Positions 21,263-33,183 of a stretch of DNA of 64,000 bases are shown in pieces. Source of the DNA: Stenogyne calaminthoides. Its lineage: Eukaryota; Streptophyta; Magnoliopsida; Lamiales; Lamiaceae. Position 1 is the stretch's first letter, and each line of letters begins with the position of its first letter. Both the position numbers and the translations under genes were made by a program. The notes below the pieces were generated by a model. It searched no databases. It saw only the letters and a program-made list of their open reading frames with translations, and was not told where the DNA came from. The DNA lies in contig JBBCBC010000016.1 of assembly GCA_037126765.1 (NCBI GenBank), forward strand, positions 15,550,728 through 15,614,727. Reading direction: 5' to 3'.

Positions 21263-22465
21263 GCGGTTTAATTTTTACGGAATTTTTTGATTTTTTAATT
21301 AAGTGAATTAAATTTGAAATTGGATTTAATTCGATGGTATCATTAAATTTGTTTATTTATGCATGATATAAAGAAATTCGATTAGATTCTTGTTTTGCCT
21401 TTAGAAAATCCACACGTATCCAATTTTTTGATTTGATTTTAATTTGTTTATTTATTTTTTGTAAATAAATTGTAAACGGGAAACGAAGAGTTTTTTAAAG
21501 AACGAAATCGCTCGGATTTGTTTTGCCTCATAAGCGCGTGAGAAAATCCACGACAGTAGACTAGATTTGTTTGATTTGATTTGATCAATGTAATAGATAG
21601 TCTAGATATCTGCCTCAGATCTCTTCTGAGTTTATTTATTTTTTGTAAATAAATTTCAAGGCGAAGTAATCGAGACGAACGAGTGGGAGAAATTCGAGGC
21701 GTGTTTCTTCAAGATCAAGTCGAAAAAATCAAACCATGAAATTGGATAATTTGTAATCATATGTTTATTTTTTGTTTTTGCTTGATTTATTTGTCTTTAT
21801 CTTATGCTTTATTTAATTTGTTTAAATGTGTTTGCATGAGAGTTGCCCAAATGGAAAAATCTCACCTTCAAAATTACTAAGTATGTTTAAATAATTAATT
21901 GACAATTTTATTCCGGATAATAAAATTGAATTAATTTTGAGCTCCATGATTTATTTATTTGTGAATTCTTTTGGAGAAATTCCCCCAACGGGACGGTCAA
22001 AAGATAGGTGTCACATGAATGAATTCCAAACGGATGATTGTGGGTTATTACTAGTGGCGACGGTGACCCTCCCAACGAGGCTCGATCAAAGCGAAATAAT
22101 AATCTCAGATTTAATCATGGTTATTACTTAGGTATAAAATTGATATGCATATACTTCCCAAAGTCCCTGTCGAATTTTATATTGGTCAAGGGAGCCAACT
22201 ATTAATCTGGATATTAAAGGTTTGTAATCGTTCTTGTTTGCAACCTGCTTGAATGTGTTTAAATAATGACCCACCCAACGTGGCTTATTTAAACTGTTTT
22301 GAGATGTTGGCTGATGCATTGTTCATATTTTTTTTTGAGATTTTAAATATGATGCATGTGATCGAATCTTGTGATATACTTGTGCTATTGCATATAGTTG
22401 TTTATTTCAGTTCAGCATGTCGTTACCTTTTAATCCACTGTTATTATACTTAAAGTTAATACAAT
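21263..22465 (+). other. Untranslated leader of copia-2
   Basis: AT-rich leader between the PBS and the gag start, with matching sequence in copia-3 at about 43386-44600. No gene visible. Confidence 0.6.
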
Positions 22466-23100
22466 ATGTATGGAAACTATATTGATTGGAAACGAAAAAA
22501 AATTATAATTGTCCTAACTGCACAAAAGCACAAGTGGATTCTTGACACACCAAAATCAGATGAGCCAACTAACGAGTCAAAACATGCGGGACTCTCAGAT
22601 CACCTTGCGAGAGATGTCGTCGCTGAAAATGGTGGAGGGCAAACCCGTAAGGGATTACATCCTCAAAATAGATGGCCCATCTGAACAAACTTGAGATTCT
22701 GAGTGCAGATTATGATCTGGAGACTAAGATGAATTTGGTACTTCACTCTCTGCCCAAAAAGTTTTTTGAGCATTTTGGCCTCGCTACCTAATTTGTTGCA
22801 AGCTTTTGGTCTCGGTAGAAATATTGATAAGGCACCAAACTCAAGCTTTGACGGCGGCAAGTATTTTTTTCATCTTCTAGGCCAAAGGAAGGGATAAAGA
22901 AATTCCAAAAAGGCCATAAGCAATAAAACTCAACTGTAATGGTTGAGGAATCTTCAAGATCAAAGAGGAAGTCAAGAGAAAAATCAAAGGTTTTTTCTGT
23001 TCCAACCCCAAAAGGACAATTGAATAATTTCACGCCTAATTGTTGAAACTGTTTATTTTTCTCATTATTCGTGGGTGGTTGATCTGAGATCCACTTCATG
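22466..23100 (+). pseudogene. Gag remnant of copia-2
   Basis: The first 72 codons read MYGNYIDWKRKKIIIVLTAQ then ILDTPKSDEPTNESKHAG, the start of a UBN2-type copia gag; the copia-3 counterpart begins at 44601. Downstream to about 23100 the DNA still aligns with copia-3 gag, but frames are lost through deletions. No intact zinc knuckle remains. Confidence 0.65.
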
Positions 23101-25365
23101 TTGGCTTGATTTATTTGTGGGAGTATCTTATGCTTTATTTAATTTTGCAATTTATATGTGTATTGCAATGCTACGATAGTAACGATTATTATTGCATACC
23201 AAATGGAAAAATCTCACCTTCAAAATTACTTTGAAGATAAAGTTTTTTTGAGATTATCTTTATGTTCCCGACAATTTTAAAATAAAATTCGATTAAAGGA
23301 CACTAAGTTTCTTCTAATAAGAATGACATCAATTTTGAAATGATGAGTGTATCCATTAATATGGAAAATCTCTATACAATTAATGACACCACTCATGAAA
23401 TTTATAACACATCAACTAATTGAACTTTCTTTGGCATCTAAGAAATCATATAAATCTAAAGAGGATCCAAAGGTTGGTGAAAGATAGTTCCACATGAATG
23501 AATCTCCAAAGTTGAACAAATCCCAACCTGAATCATGTTTGGAGGGTAATATGATCAAGATGGCATTAGGAGCCAAGGGAATAGGGCGAAAGAAGTGTTA
23601 GAGATCGTTCCCAATGATGTGGTCCAATGTCAACCAAAGCAAGAAATTATAATAATTTTATTGATTTAATTTTCCATGGTTAATATGAGACCTTTGAAAA
23701 ATTCTAAAATTTAAGGCTCAAACAGAGAATCATAGGGAAAAATGTATCAAGTCTCTACGATCCGATCGGCGGGAGGCGATTACCTCAACAATGAGTTTTT
23801 GAACTACTTATTTGATGAAGGATTGTATCCCAAATCCATCGCAAGGAACCCCTCAACAAAAGCGGGGTTAAAGAAAACATAATTCTTTTGGAAATGGTTT
23901 GATCAATGATGAGTTATGTTTCCCGAGTCATTCGACCTTGAATTATGAACTTGGTGCTATAATGACCCCAAAACTCCCAAAGAATTGTGGACGTGGCTTA
24001 TTTAAACGTGAGAATTTTGAGATGTCCGCCCACGTGTTGGACAAGGAAGCCGGTAATTGGATCCTCATATTTTTTTGAGATTTTAAATAAAAGGTGGTCA
24101 TCGGATGATTTTGGAAGAAGACTATATGAACCAAAGAAAACCAAGTCTTTAAATGAGCTTAGATATAGATGATATACCAAACGATCTCGCTTTCTGGCAA
24201 CCTATTGCATAGAGTTGTTTATTGGAAATAGGAGAGTTTTGATTCCCGCAACAAGACGAAATCGGACCCATGGATATATTCCAAGATAAGGATCTTATTC
24301 TTGGTAAGTTAAAAGCGAAATGGGTTACATGTTTCAAATATGTATGGAAACCCATATTGATTGAAACCTTTAAAAGCAAGACTAGTGAAAAAAAAGGGAT
24401 CGATTATAATTTTTTCCTTGAATCCGTATTCTCTTAATTGATCGCATTTTCATTTGAAAGTGGGATGTCAAGACAACTTTCATTACACTTGATGAAAATC
24501 TATATGCAACAACCCCAAGGTTTCATTGAAACGACCAAGAACACCTTGTTTTGTAAGCTCAAGAAATTTACATGCGGACTTGGAACCAATGTTTTGATCA
24601 TGTTATAAAGATGGGTTTGATCAAAACGAGTTTGAAAATGGTGTCGAATCGCATTGGTATTCTTAGTACTATCGTAGATCGACATTACATTGGGAATGAT
24701 GTGAAGGTGTTATCCTCAAAATAGATTTGGAAAGACTTAGGGAAATCTTGGGATCAAATCTTGAGATCACAAGAAAAGGATGATCGGAAGATTATGATCC
24801 GAGACTAAGATGAATTTGGAATCCATCTATCCAAGAAAATGTCCCCTAAGCCCAAAAAGATTTTGACATGAAAGGCATTTTGGCCTCGCTAAACCTTATG
24901 TATTTGTTGCAAGCTTTTGGTCTCAGGCATGGTAGCAAGATTGATAAGGCACCAAAAAACATTCTCAAAAAGAACTTTAGAATGTTGATTTATCGTCGCC
25001 AATTCATCTTCAATTTCCAAAGGAAGGATTCCAAAATTAAAGAATTTGGGAAGTGTAAAAATGGACTGTGAAGCGTAAATCGTCAACTCAACCATGGAAG
25101 TCAATAAATGTTGCTTGTGAAGGGTAAAAAACCGTAAGATGAGGACTTGGAAATTTGTCTTGTATGTGTCAAGGAAAATTCAAAGAGGAAGTGCCACGAA
25201 AACGATAAAGGAAATACATCTTAGAGAAATCGAGGACATAAATGTGGATAATGGTTTTGCAGGATAACCCAGCGATTCATTCACCCTCCCAAACATTCGA
25301 GAGACATGTGGAAGAAATGGGTGTCAAGACCATTGCTCAATCTGCACTTTGAGTAAGTGGGAGAA
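23100..25365 (+). pseudogene. Pol remnant of copia-2
   Basis: DNA-level remains in pol order. Integrase core lies around 23680-23900 (matching gagacctttgaaaaattc... and the aatcatagggaaaaa region of copia-1). The integrase C-terminal part is near 23990-24200. RT pieces lie at 24420-24700 (atctatatgcaacaacccc, gcattggtattcttagtac), and the RNase H end at about 25260-25350 (cattcgagagacatgtgg). The conserved motifs are fragmentary and no frame exceeds about 70 codons. It is recognisable only by comparison with copia-1 and copia-3. Confidence 0.7.
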
Positions 25366-25449
25366 ATTATTAGGTTAGTGTAGGTGAAAGATGTCACGTT
25401 TAGACATGTTGTATATACTTAAAAGCGGACTTTGATATAAGTGGGAGAT

Positions 25450-27179
25450 TGTTGGGATTATCTTGAAAAAGTATGCTTTTTACTTTGTAAATCAAAACTG
25501 TTTTCGCTTCACGGGAAATAAAATTATCAATCATGCTTTAAATATGATTGAATGTTACATATATTTCTTGCATAACTGCTTAATAAATTTGTGGTGTTAC
25601 ATTGTAGTTAATTTAGTGATACCGATCACGAATTAAATTAATTAGAAAAAGTGAGATTCCCTAGATGGAAATGAACAACCCATCACGAAAGGTTGAGGTG
25701 TAACGTTGGTTTGTCTTGACCAAGAGATTACACTATGCATGCAATGTTGAATAGGACCTACAGGGAGGATAAATTCTTGCAATGGAAGAATTAGACCTCG
25801 ATAGTTCGTTGTTTAACCTTGCCCTTAAATAGGATCACATGGGATTAGTAACTATTGCTTTAACTTATCATGGGTAGCGAATCGAGAGAGATTCAATACT
25901 TTTTATCTTGGGCAATGTTATTGGTCACATGTGATTGCTAAGATTTAATCTGAAGAATCGCACCTTGTTTGATTTGCTTTTGAAGATAAATACCATATCT
26001 TTTTTTGTTTCGAGATTATAATTTGAACTGTTCCTTGACCAAGGACAAAAGATATTAAAACACTATTTCAATTAATTAATGGGCTAGATAATCTTAAACA
26101 CAGAAATAATGACCGAGCCATATTGATAATATGGGTTAAGATGGATAGTGCAATATTAATTATGTAGTGGGATTAATTAATATTTATGGGCTTGAATTAT
26201 ATTGTGGCTCAATATTAGATATTCAAGGTCCATTAGAAAGTCCAATCTTAATTCTCCTAAAGGTCCCCCGAGTAGCCCAACAAATAGTCCATTAACCTAA
26301 AAGGTGATTAAAATAAAATAAATATTGTTGCTTAATTTTTCCCTAATATTTGAAATTTATGGATAAAAGAGGAGAAAAGATTTTCTTTTTGAATTTTGTT
26401 ATGGAATGAAGATATGTATTCTTGGAATAAAAGATTATCTCATTAAATTCAAGAAATCTCCCACTTGGTTATCTATATAGAATTTTCGAAAATTTGAAGA
26501 TAATGGGCAAGAAAGATTTTCTTGATTTTCTTGAAAAGATATTAAGGAAGATATGTATTTCTTGAAATACAAGAATATCTCATAAATTCAAGAAGATCCA
26601 AATCTTGGAATCTTGCAAGGCATTATTTTCGAAATTCCATAATATTTGAGGAGGTGGGATTTTGTGGAATATTTTAATTATGGGAAAAAGAATATAGGAG
26701 ATATATTCAAGATTTCTTGGTGACCAAGAAAAGTCTTTTCCCACATTGATTTTCTACAAGAATTTCGACCACTCCCTCTCCTATAAATAGGGGATGATTC
26801 TTTCATTCTAAACACAATTCCATGTGCTGGAAAAATTAGCAAATCCACAAAGGTGGTGCAACAAAGTTTATTTTTTCCTTTTGTTAATTGTTCGACAAGT
26901 TTCCTTCCACCGGATAGTTGAGCAAGGGCTAAGGGAATACTTGGGAAGTCCTTTTGGTTAGTCCGTCCGACCGAAGTCACTGCCATCCCGAGAGGTACGT
27001 TCTCGTAAACCCGTAGATTCTGCATGCGTAGGTTTTACGTGGCTTTTTATATGCATGATATGTTGTTGCAATTATTATTTGAATTAATATAGGATTAATT
27101 CATGCCAGTAATAATTATTGAATTAAATTTGTATTTAAATATTCACCCCGAATAGATCTGTGCAACTCATTCCCCAACA
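25450..27179 (+). repeat. 3' LTR of copia-2
   Basis: Begins TGTTGGGATTATCTTG after a gtgggagat PPT (25441-25449), has TATAAATA at 26782-26789 and ends CCCCAACA. The second half is almost identical to the 5' LTR. The first half carries many short deletions that the 5' LTR lacks, an uneven pattern. Confidence 0.9.
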
Positions 27180-27904
27180 GAGATATCCTTTAAAATAAGA
27201 ATGAATGCAAAAGGCTACGATATCTCTTCTAAGCTTTGGATATATCTATCACTCTAGGATTAGAATAGTGAGCTCTCTCCAATGTGAAACACTTGGAAAA
27301 TTCTAGGTTTTTCGAGTGCTTCAATTTACAATAATATGAATGAGCTCTTGAGTTGCTTTGAAATTTCCCATAACCTCTCAATGTAAAGGTTCACTAGTAT
27401 TTATAGGCAACTTCACCAAGGTCACTCTTGAAAAACTATCCGTTGAAGGTGATAGCTTCATGAGTTTCCTCTTATGGTGTTTGATGAACGACTGTATTTA
27501 GGGTTTGAATACTCCCTTGCATGTTTTAGGAAATATGCAGTCATGTAGCCAATCACCAATTTTTGCAGTCTGGAACATAGTACTACTGACATGATTCAGT
27601 GTCCTGTCGCTTTCAGTGTCAGTAAAGTACAGTGTTGTCTTCCTCTGATTAGTTTTTGTCTTCAGTAAATGTAGACAAACAAAAAGGCTCTTTTTTGTCA
27701 ATCTCTCTGAATGAGATAACCTTAAACAACACTTAGACTTAGTTCATTTTGCCTGCATATAAATGTTTTGGGCAATATCTACTTTTCTGAATATTTGCGT
27801 TTTTCACAGTTTTGTAGTCTTCAGATAGATATTATTCAGTGCCTCTGAACATTACGGTTATCTTGAGTATTGATATCTTCTTCGAAGTCTTCGATAACTC
27901 TTTG

Positions 27905-28215
27905 GTCTTCATATCTTCTCGAGTCTTGATGTCTTGATGACATCTTGAGTCTTGATGTCTTCAATGACATACTGAGTGTTCGGTGTCTTTAGTGTCATCT
28001 TTGAGTCTTGATGTCTTGAATGACTTCTTTTGAGTCTTGATGTCTTGATGACATCTTGAGTCTTGATGTTTTCGTTGACATCTTGAGTCTTTAGTGTCTT
28101 CAATGACATACTGAGTTTTCAGTGTCTTCAGTGACATACTGAGTCTTTAGTGTCTTCGGCGACTTACTGAGTCTTCAGTGTCTTCAATGACATACTGAGT
28201 CTTCAGTGTCTTCAG
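27905..28215. repeat. Tandem array in the SIRE-like LTR (5' copy)
   Basis: Imperfect repeats of gagtcttcagtgtcttcaatgacatact. The 3' LTR has the variant gagtcttgatgtcttgatgacatctt in the same place, so ttcagtg and ttgatg alternate between copies. Confidence 0.82.
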
Positions 28216-28378
28216 AATCTAACCAGATCTATATCTGCTGACTATACATGGTGCAGATAACTTCCTGAATAATTTATACTGAATCCTAACTCAGCCTATC
28301 AAGATTATCCTGAAAATGTCATACTCAGGGTTTTTTGGGATCTAATCAAAATTTCTTTATTAAATTCATCTCCCAACA

Positions 28379-28977
28379 TTTATGTAGTAGTAAGAGTGTG
28401 TTAAGGAATTTCTCTAAGGATCAGAGAGAGTGGACGTAGGAGCTTGAGCCTCTGAACCACTATAATTTGCTGTGTCGTTTGCTTTCTATTTTGCATTATA
28501 ATTGTTGCATATTTTCACTGAAAGCACACTGAATTTTCTAATATTCAGTTTGAATCAATCCACTGAGTTTGCATTAAGTTGACCACAGTCTTAACCACTG
28601 ATTTACTAAGTGATAAAGATTTTCAGCAAAATAAAAACGAGTATAAACTTAGGGCCTACACATTCCGCACACTAGATAAGCTAGTATAGATAGTTGTCAA
28701 ACTGATCAAACTCATCTGAGTAGTCAGTAAGATAGTTATCTACTCCAAGCTTATTTGGATTCTATTTTAAAATCTCAGATCAGTTGGGCTAATATGAAGT
28801 TACTGAAAGCCGCTCAGTGTTATTGTCTCTGTAGACTTTGACTCAGAGCAATTTGTGCTTCTCAGGGCTATTTCTCAGGACAACCCGACTCACTGATCTG
28901 TGTAAAGTTTTAAAAATCACTAAAACGTGTATTCCCCCCCAATACATGTGTGAGAGTCGTTTACCCCGGGATCAACA
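28379..28977 (+). repeat. Outer SIRE-like LTR, segment 2 and 3' end
   Basis: Reverse complement of the LTR start region of the SIRE-like element. It carries the stem-loop at 28429-28461 and ends ccccgggatcaaca at 28977. Together with 4732-4872 it shows that the large SIRE-like element inserted into an LTR of its own family in the opposite orientation. Whether the outer copy is a solo LTR or part of a longer element cannot be told, because its start is outside the window. Confidence 0.82.
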
Positions 28978-29973
28978 TGATTTCTGCCTAATTTTTTTAA
29001 ATATTTCTTATATTTAGTTAAAAAATAAAATAAATATACACCTATAAAAATTTAAACATATATCTTATAACTTTTCATATTTAAGAAAACACAATAAGTC
29101 ATGGTCATAATAAAAAACAACACATAGTATGAGAGAAAGTAACATAAAAGGGGAAAGGTGAACCTTATATTTTTATCTCACGTCGAGTAAGTATTAAAGG
29201 AAAATGTGAGAGAAAGTAATATAAAGCGGGAATAGATGAATCTCATAATTTTGTCCCACATCGAATGTGTTAGAGAAAAATGTGAGAGAAAATAATATAA
29301 AAGGGAAGAAGTGTACCTCATATATTTATCCCATATCAAAAGTGTTAGAGGAAAATGTGAAAGAAATAATATAAAAGGAAAGAAGTGTACCTCACCTCAT
29401 ATATTTGCCCCATATCAAAAGTGTTGGAGGAAAATGTACGAGAGGAAGTATTATAAAAAGGGGTGAAGGTGGACCTTGATTCATATATTTATTCCACCTC
29501 ATACATTTATCTCATATGGAAAGTGTTGGAGAAAAATATGAGATGAAGTATTATAAAAGTGATGAAAGTAGACATTGGTTCATATATTTATCCCACCTCA
29601 TACATTTATCCCACATCGAAAGTGTGGGAGGAAAGTATTATAAAAGGGGTGAAGGTAGACCTTGGTTCATATATTTATCCCACCTCATACGTTTATCTCA
29701 CATAGAAAGTGTTGGAGGAAAATGTGAGAGGAAGTATTATAAAAGGGGTGAAGGTGGACCTTGATTCATATATTTATCTCACCTCAAAGATGTACCTAAT
29801 CAGTGAAACCAATTTTTCCTGTTGGGCGGTTTGCCAATTGAAACGGTTTTTAATGTTTCGACTGGTTAAAATCGGTTCAACCGGTTATCTAAGGTTTCGA
29901 CTGGTTAAAAGCGATTTTTAGGTGTATTTTCAACCGGTTTGTCGGTCGGTCCGAATCGGTTACGAAAGCACTG
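28978..29973. mobile_element. hAT-like non-autonomous element, right part
   Basis: Starts tgatttctgcctaat, which matches 51373 onward in the intact hAT-like element. It ends in CCGGTT-rich sequence with terminus ...gaaagCACTG at 29973 (inward CAGTG, as in hAT). The left end was separated by the outer LTR insertion and is off-window. Unlike the intact copy, its interior is a tandem array (29120-29790). Confidence 0.65.
29120..29790. repeat. Tandem array of about 90-120-bp units inside the hAT-like element
   Basis: Seven or so imperfect units built around gtgttagaggaaaatgtgagag, agtattataaaaggggtgaag and catatatttatcccacctc. The last three units are the most alike. They create repetitive reading frames such as SHIESVGGK..YYKRGEG at 29516-29764, which are not genes. 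Confidence 0.85.
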
Positions 29974-30572
29974 GATTATAGAATATTATAGATTGTAGAT
30001 ATATGGTATCGGTTGAGTTGTATAATTAGTGAATGAAACAGAAAAATGAAAGGGTATAAAGAATAACAAAAAGACTAAAAATTAACAATAAAATAAAATA
30101 TGGTAGGTGTAAGTGATCAAAATAAATTATGAAAAAAGTAAAATGAAGGGGCATAAATAATAAAAAAAGATTGAAAATTAGTTTAAAAAATTAATAACAA
30201 AATAATAAAATAAAAGACGGTGGATATAAATTATTAAAATAAAATATGTCAAGGATAAATGGGTCCAGAAATAATTTTCATTCCCAAGCTACTTTTTAGT
30301 ATATAGATAATTGATAGGACAAATTGTAAAAAATGACTTAACTTTATCACTTGTTGCACTTTAAGGACTGAACTTTTATGTTTTGCAGGGCAGGTACCAA
30401 ACTATGAAATTGTTGCAAAAAAAAACTTTGGACAATTTTAATAATAAAATAGGGGGTATTTTTGTAATTTTGTATTTGAAACCTTTAAAACCGTAAATAA
30501 AAAATGAAAAAAGAAAATTCTCACGGCAAATACAATATACTCATCACGGCAAACACAGTTAGAGAATTCATC
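29974..30572. other. AT-rich intergenic sequence with a tandem duplication
   Basis: About 600 bases without a gene. 30030-30245 holds two diverged copies of a roughly 100-base unit (aaatgaaagggtataaagaa and aaatgaaggggcataaataa, each ending aataaattatg or aataaaatatg). Nothing else recognised. Confidence 0.6.
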
Positions 30573-30835
30573 CACTACTACACATTTAGGCTTGCACAGC
30601 TACACTTGGACAACTCTTTTTTCAAACAACTCTCCAAGTTATAGCTTGGAGAGCGGTTTTATTAAAAAAAAAAAAAAAAAAAACGGTTTGAAACTGCTGT
30701 CCAAGAATAAAACTTGGAAAGCGGTTTTAAACCGAATTGCAAGTTCACTTTCCACAGTTAATAACCGCGTCTAAAATAAATACTTGGACAATGGTTAATA
30801 ACTGTTATCTTTTTTTATAAGATATATCACCTAAG
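30573..30835. mobile_element. Left terminal region of a CACTA-like element
   Basis: Begins CACTACTACACATTTAGG at 30573, a CACTA-type terminus. It contains several subterminal motifs (cttggacaactc, cttggagagcggtttta, cttggacaatggttaataac). Similar motifs, gacagcggttaataatcg and gacagcagttaataac, occur at 51045-51130, on the far side of element X. The opposite terminus was not found. Confidence 0.55.
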
Positions 30836-31529
30836 CGTCTGGCGTACCGAACTCAACTTTTTCATTTCTTCTCCCCAATTATTCCTCTCCCCCCAAATCG
30901 CCGCAAATCGATCGAAGACCTAGCTCCTCCCTCTCACCCAAATCGCGCGCCGTCGTCGGTTTCCTCCTCCAACCAAATCGCCGCCATCGTCGTTGACCTA
31001 GCTTCTCCCTCTCCTCAAAATCGTCGCCCGCCGGCCTCCTCCCTCCCTCTCCTACCGCCGCCGCTGCCCTCCGCTACCTCCCCCGCCGTCGCCATCCTCC
31101 CCTACCACCGCCGCCGTCGCCGCCTTCCTCCTCCATATATATATATATTTTTTTTCGTCCCCGTTGTGTGAGGATTTAAGCATAAATTAGGATTAATACA
31201 TTAGGATATATTTTGGTTATTAATTTAATGAATGGATAGTGATTAATGATTAATGATGATTAATGGTGATACATTAGGATACATATTGTCTTGAGAAGTA
31301 ACAAAAATTGTGAATGAGTGAAAAATTGGAAGGATTTCAAAATTAGAAAATTAAAATGAATGTAGATTAAGTATGGTTAGGTGTGCTTTTAGGTTTAATA
31401 CTTTAAGATAATTGTCTTGAGAAACAGTCTTCATATTGTCTTTCCTATAGGCATCTCTAGTTCCTATAGTTTATTGAATATTGTTTGTTTTTTGTTTATT
31501 AAATGTTGTTTCTTCTGCTTTACAGGATC
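30836..31529 (+). promoter_or_regulatory. CT/GC-rich leader and first intron region upstream of the CACTA-like gene
   Basis: 30840-31130 is a CT- and CCG-rich block (ctcctccctctc, ccgccgccgctgcc), far richer in GC than its surroundings and like a plant 5' leader. It is followed by an AT-rich stretch ending in an acceptor-like tgctttacag at 31516-31525. I see no clear TATA box. Confidence 0.4.
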
Positions 31530-32435
31530 ATGTCTCTTTTACCATATCCCGGAGATGATGATGGATATTCTGATGGAGATCATGGCGCATATGATCATGG
31601 TGCATATGATCAACAACATCCTGATGACTTGAGAGAGTGTGACACTGATGTTCCCACCACCACTAGCAGCTCCGGGGAGAAGCGGACTCGGGGTATAGTA
31701 GCAAGGGGAAAACACTTCAGGTAATTTTATTATAATTGAACAGTTTGAAATCGATAAATATATTGATTGATCGTTGAACATAATTAAATACTATGTTATT
31801 GCAGTTATCGTTCAATGAGTTTGGACAGGCAATAGGAAAAGAGAGTGAGTTGTTGTCCTTTTACATTGGAGTTGCAGTCAGGAGCGTGATCCCTATCGTG
31901 CTGCCAGCCAAGGACTGGCGTAGCCCCCAAACTGACTCCTTTGAAGGAAAGAATATGGGACGAACTTACTGTATGTTAATTATATATTTATTGAAAGTTG
32001 TAGTATGACCCTTAAATATACTAAATTGTTATGTTATATGCGTATAGACTATATCCACTGGTCTTGACCACATAAAGAAGAAGCAAATATTGTAGCAAGC
32101 TGGAGTAATGGCCAAGAATTTTTGGACTTGGTTGAGAAGTAACACACGAGATCCGGAAACTAGTCTTTACTCGACTAGTCCACCTCCGGCGTATCAGAAT
32201 AGCCCTATGGTGGCTCCATACTGGGAGGAGTTTGTGAGCAGAGCTATGGAGGATGATTTCCAGGTAAAATTCATCAATGTCATTTCCTCAATTTCTAATG
32301 CATATAGTTTTTCAGTGATTATCATATTTCTATTATACTGTAGAATCAAAGTAATAAAAATCGCGATCAAGCCAAGTAGATGGAGGCGCGATATCGTGGC
32401 TCGAACAAAGGTTATGCACGAATAAGAGAAAATAT
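31530..32435 (+). pseudogene. CACTA-associated plant transposase protein (Ptta/En/Spm type), N-terminal exons
   Basis: Exon 1 starts at an ATG at 31530 (MSLLPYPGDDDGYSDGDHG), with GEKRTRGIVARGKHF, and stops at a gtaatt donor at 31721. Exon 2 (31805-31970) reads LSFNEFGQAIGKESELLSFY and IPIVLPAKDWR. Exon 3 (about 32048-32263) has NFWTWLRSNTRDPE and YWEEFVSRAMEDDFQ. Exon 4 starts near 32344 with NQSNKNRDQAK, a stop, then GSNKGYARIRENM. The KNR...GSK.(F/Y)AR pattern is the hallmark of the plant transposase family PF03004. Introns have GT-AG borders. A stop in exon 4 and likely damage in exon 3 mark it as a pseudogene. Confidence 0.7.
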
Positions 32436-33183
32436 GGTGAGATCAAAATCCTAACTTTTAATTTTTTTTATATATTCACTTTTAATATATCTAATAAAGG
32501 GACACGCTCATCACTATCGTAGAAAAAGAAAAGAAAAAAGAAAAAACCGGAGAGAGTGAGCCTATTGTTACCCGTTTAAACTTTATTTCGGACTACCGTA
32601 AAGGGTCGAGACGGAATATTCACGATCCCAATGCACGCCGCATCATCGGGTTAAGCGGTAATCTATCCATTAATTTATCTTTCAATTACAAACTATTATT
32701 TATAAACAAATAATTAAATAATAATCTTTTGTTTTTTCATTCGGGGAAATACTATCTCGCACCATGACGCCCGATGACATCCGCATTATCGGCCCCGGTG
32801 ATCTGTTTGGATTCAAGTCAGAGGTCGCCAGGAGCATCCCGGCCGCTTAGGGAGTGTCGGATATGGCGTGACAAAGACATCGTTAGTGATGGCACCTGGT
32901 CTTCAAGCCATGAATATGGTGGGTATACTAATGGAACAGGTTGCCAAGTTGTCTAAAGATGTGGAACGTTTGAGGTCCGAGAGAATAACGAGTCACGGAA
33001 TGTCGTCGAGTGGAACAAGCTGTGAACATAGTGTCGCTTAATGCTATGTTTTCACTAACCCTAGGGGACGACTTTATTGAGGCACTTCAAAATGTCTCTC
33101 GTGTATCGATATGCATGTCTCACATTTGTTTTAATTAAAGACTAGTGTATTAAAATTTTCTAACTAAATATCTTATTCGAACA

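Larger units (their letters stand above)
19438..27179 (+). mobile_element. copia-2, decayed Ty1/copia retrotransposon
   Basis: Plus-strand element inserted in the SIRE-like 5' LTR. It has TG...CA ends and an exact 5-bp duplication, gagat, at 19433-19437 and 27180-27184. It comprises a 5' LTR, PBS, a leader, gag and pol remnants riddled with deletions, a PPT and a 3' LTR. It belongs to the same family as copia-3 and is related to copia-1. The interior (about 4.2 kb) is shorter than in copia-3 (about 5.1 kb) and retains no long frame. Confidence 0.92.
4873..28378 (-). mobile_element. SIRE-like Ty1/copia element with a third ORF, minus strand, carrying nested insertions
   Basis: Complete frame of a large copia element read right to left: 5' LTR (18601-28378, interrupted), PBS, gag, protease, integrase, RT/RNase H, third ORF, PPT and 3' LTR (4873-8302, interrupted). 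Without insertions the LTRs are about 2031 and 2036 bases. Flanks are tttag (4868-4872) and tttat (28379-28383), a 5-bp duplication with one mismatch. Long LTRs, the RT motif RNKARLVAQGYSQEEGLDYDET and an extra ORF after pol fit the SIRE/Maximus lineage; that assignment is from motif memory and was not tested phylogenetically. Coding regions have several frameshifts and stops, so the copy is not autonomous as read. Confidence 0.85.
18601..28378 (-). repeat. 5' LTR of the SIRE-like element, split by copia-2
   Basis: The LTR proper is 18601-19437 plus 27180-28378, about 2036 bases. Plus-strand ends are tgttggtcccgg and catctcccaaca, matching the 3' LTR. The minus-strand TATAAATA box is at 27398-27405. 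The shared stem-loop is at 19111-19143. A tandem array of gagtcttcagtgtcttc-type units occupies 27905-28215. Confidence 0.9.

Noticed and set aside
29516..29764. 82-codon frame with internal repeats
   Set aside because: Produced by the tandem array; adjacent units contain stops and frame changes.
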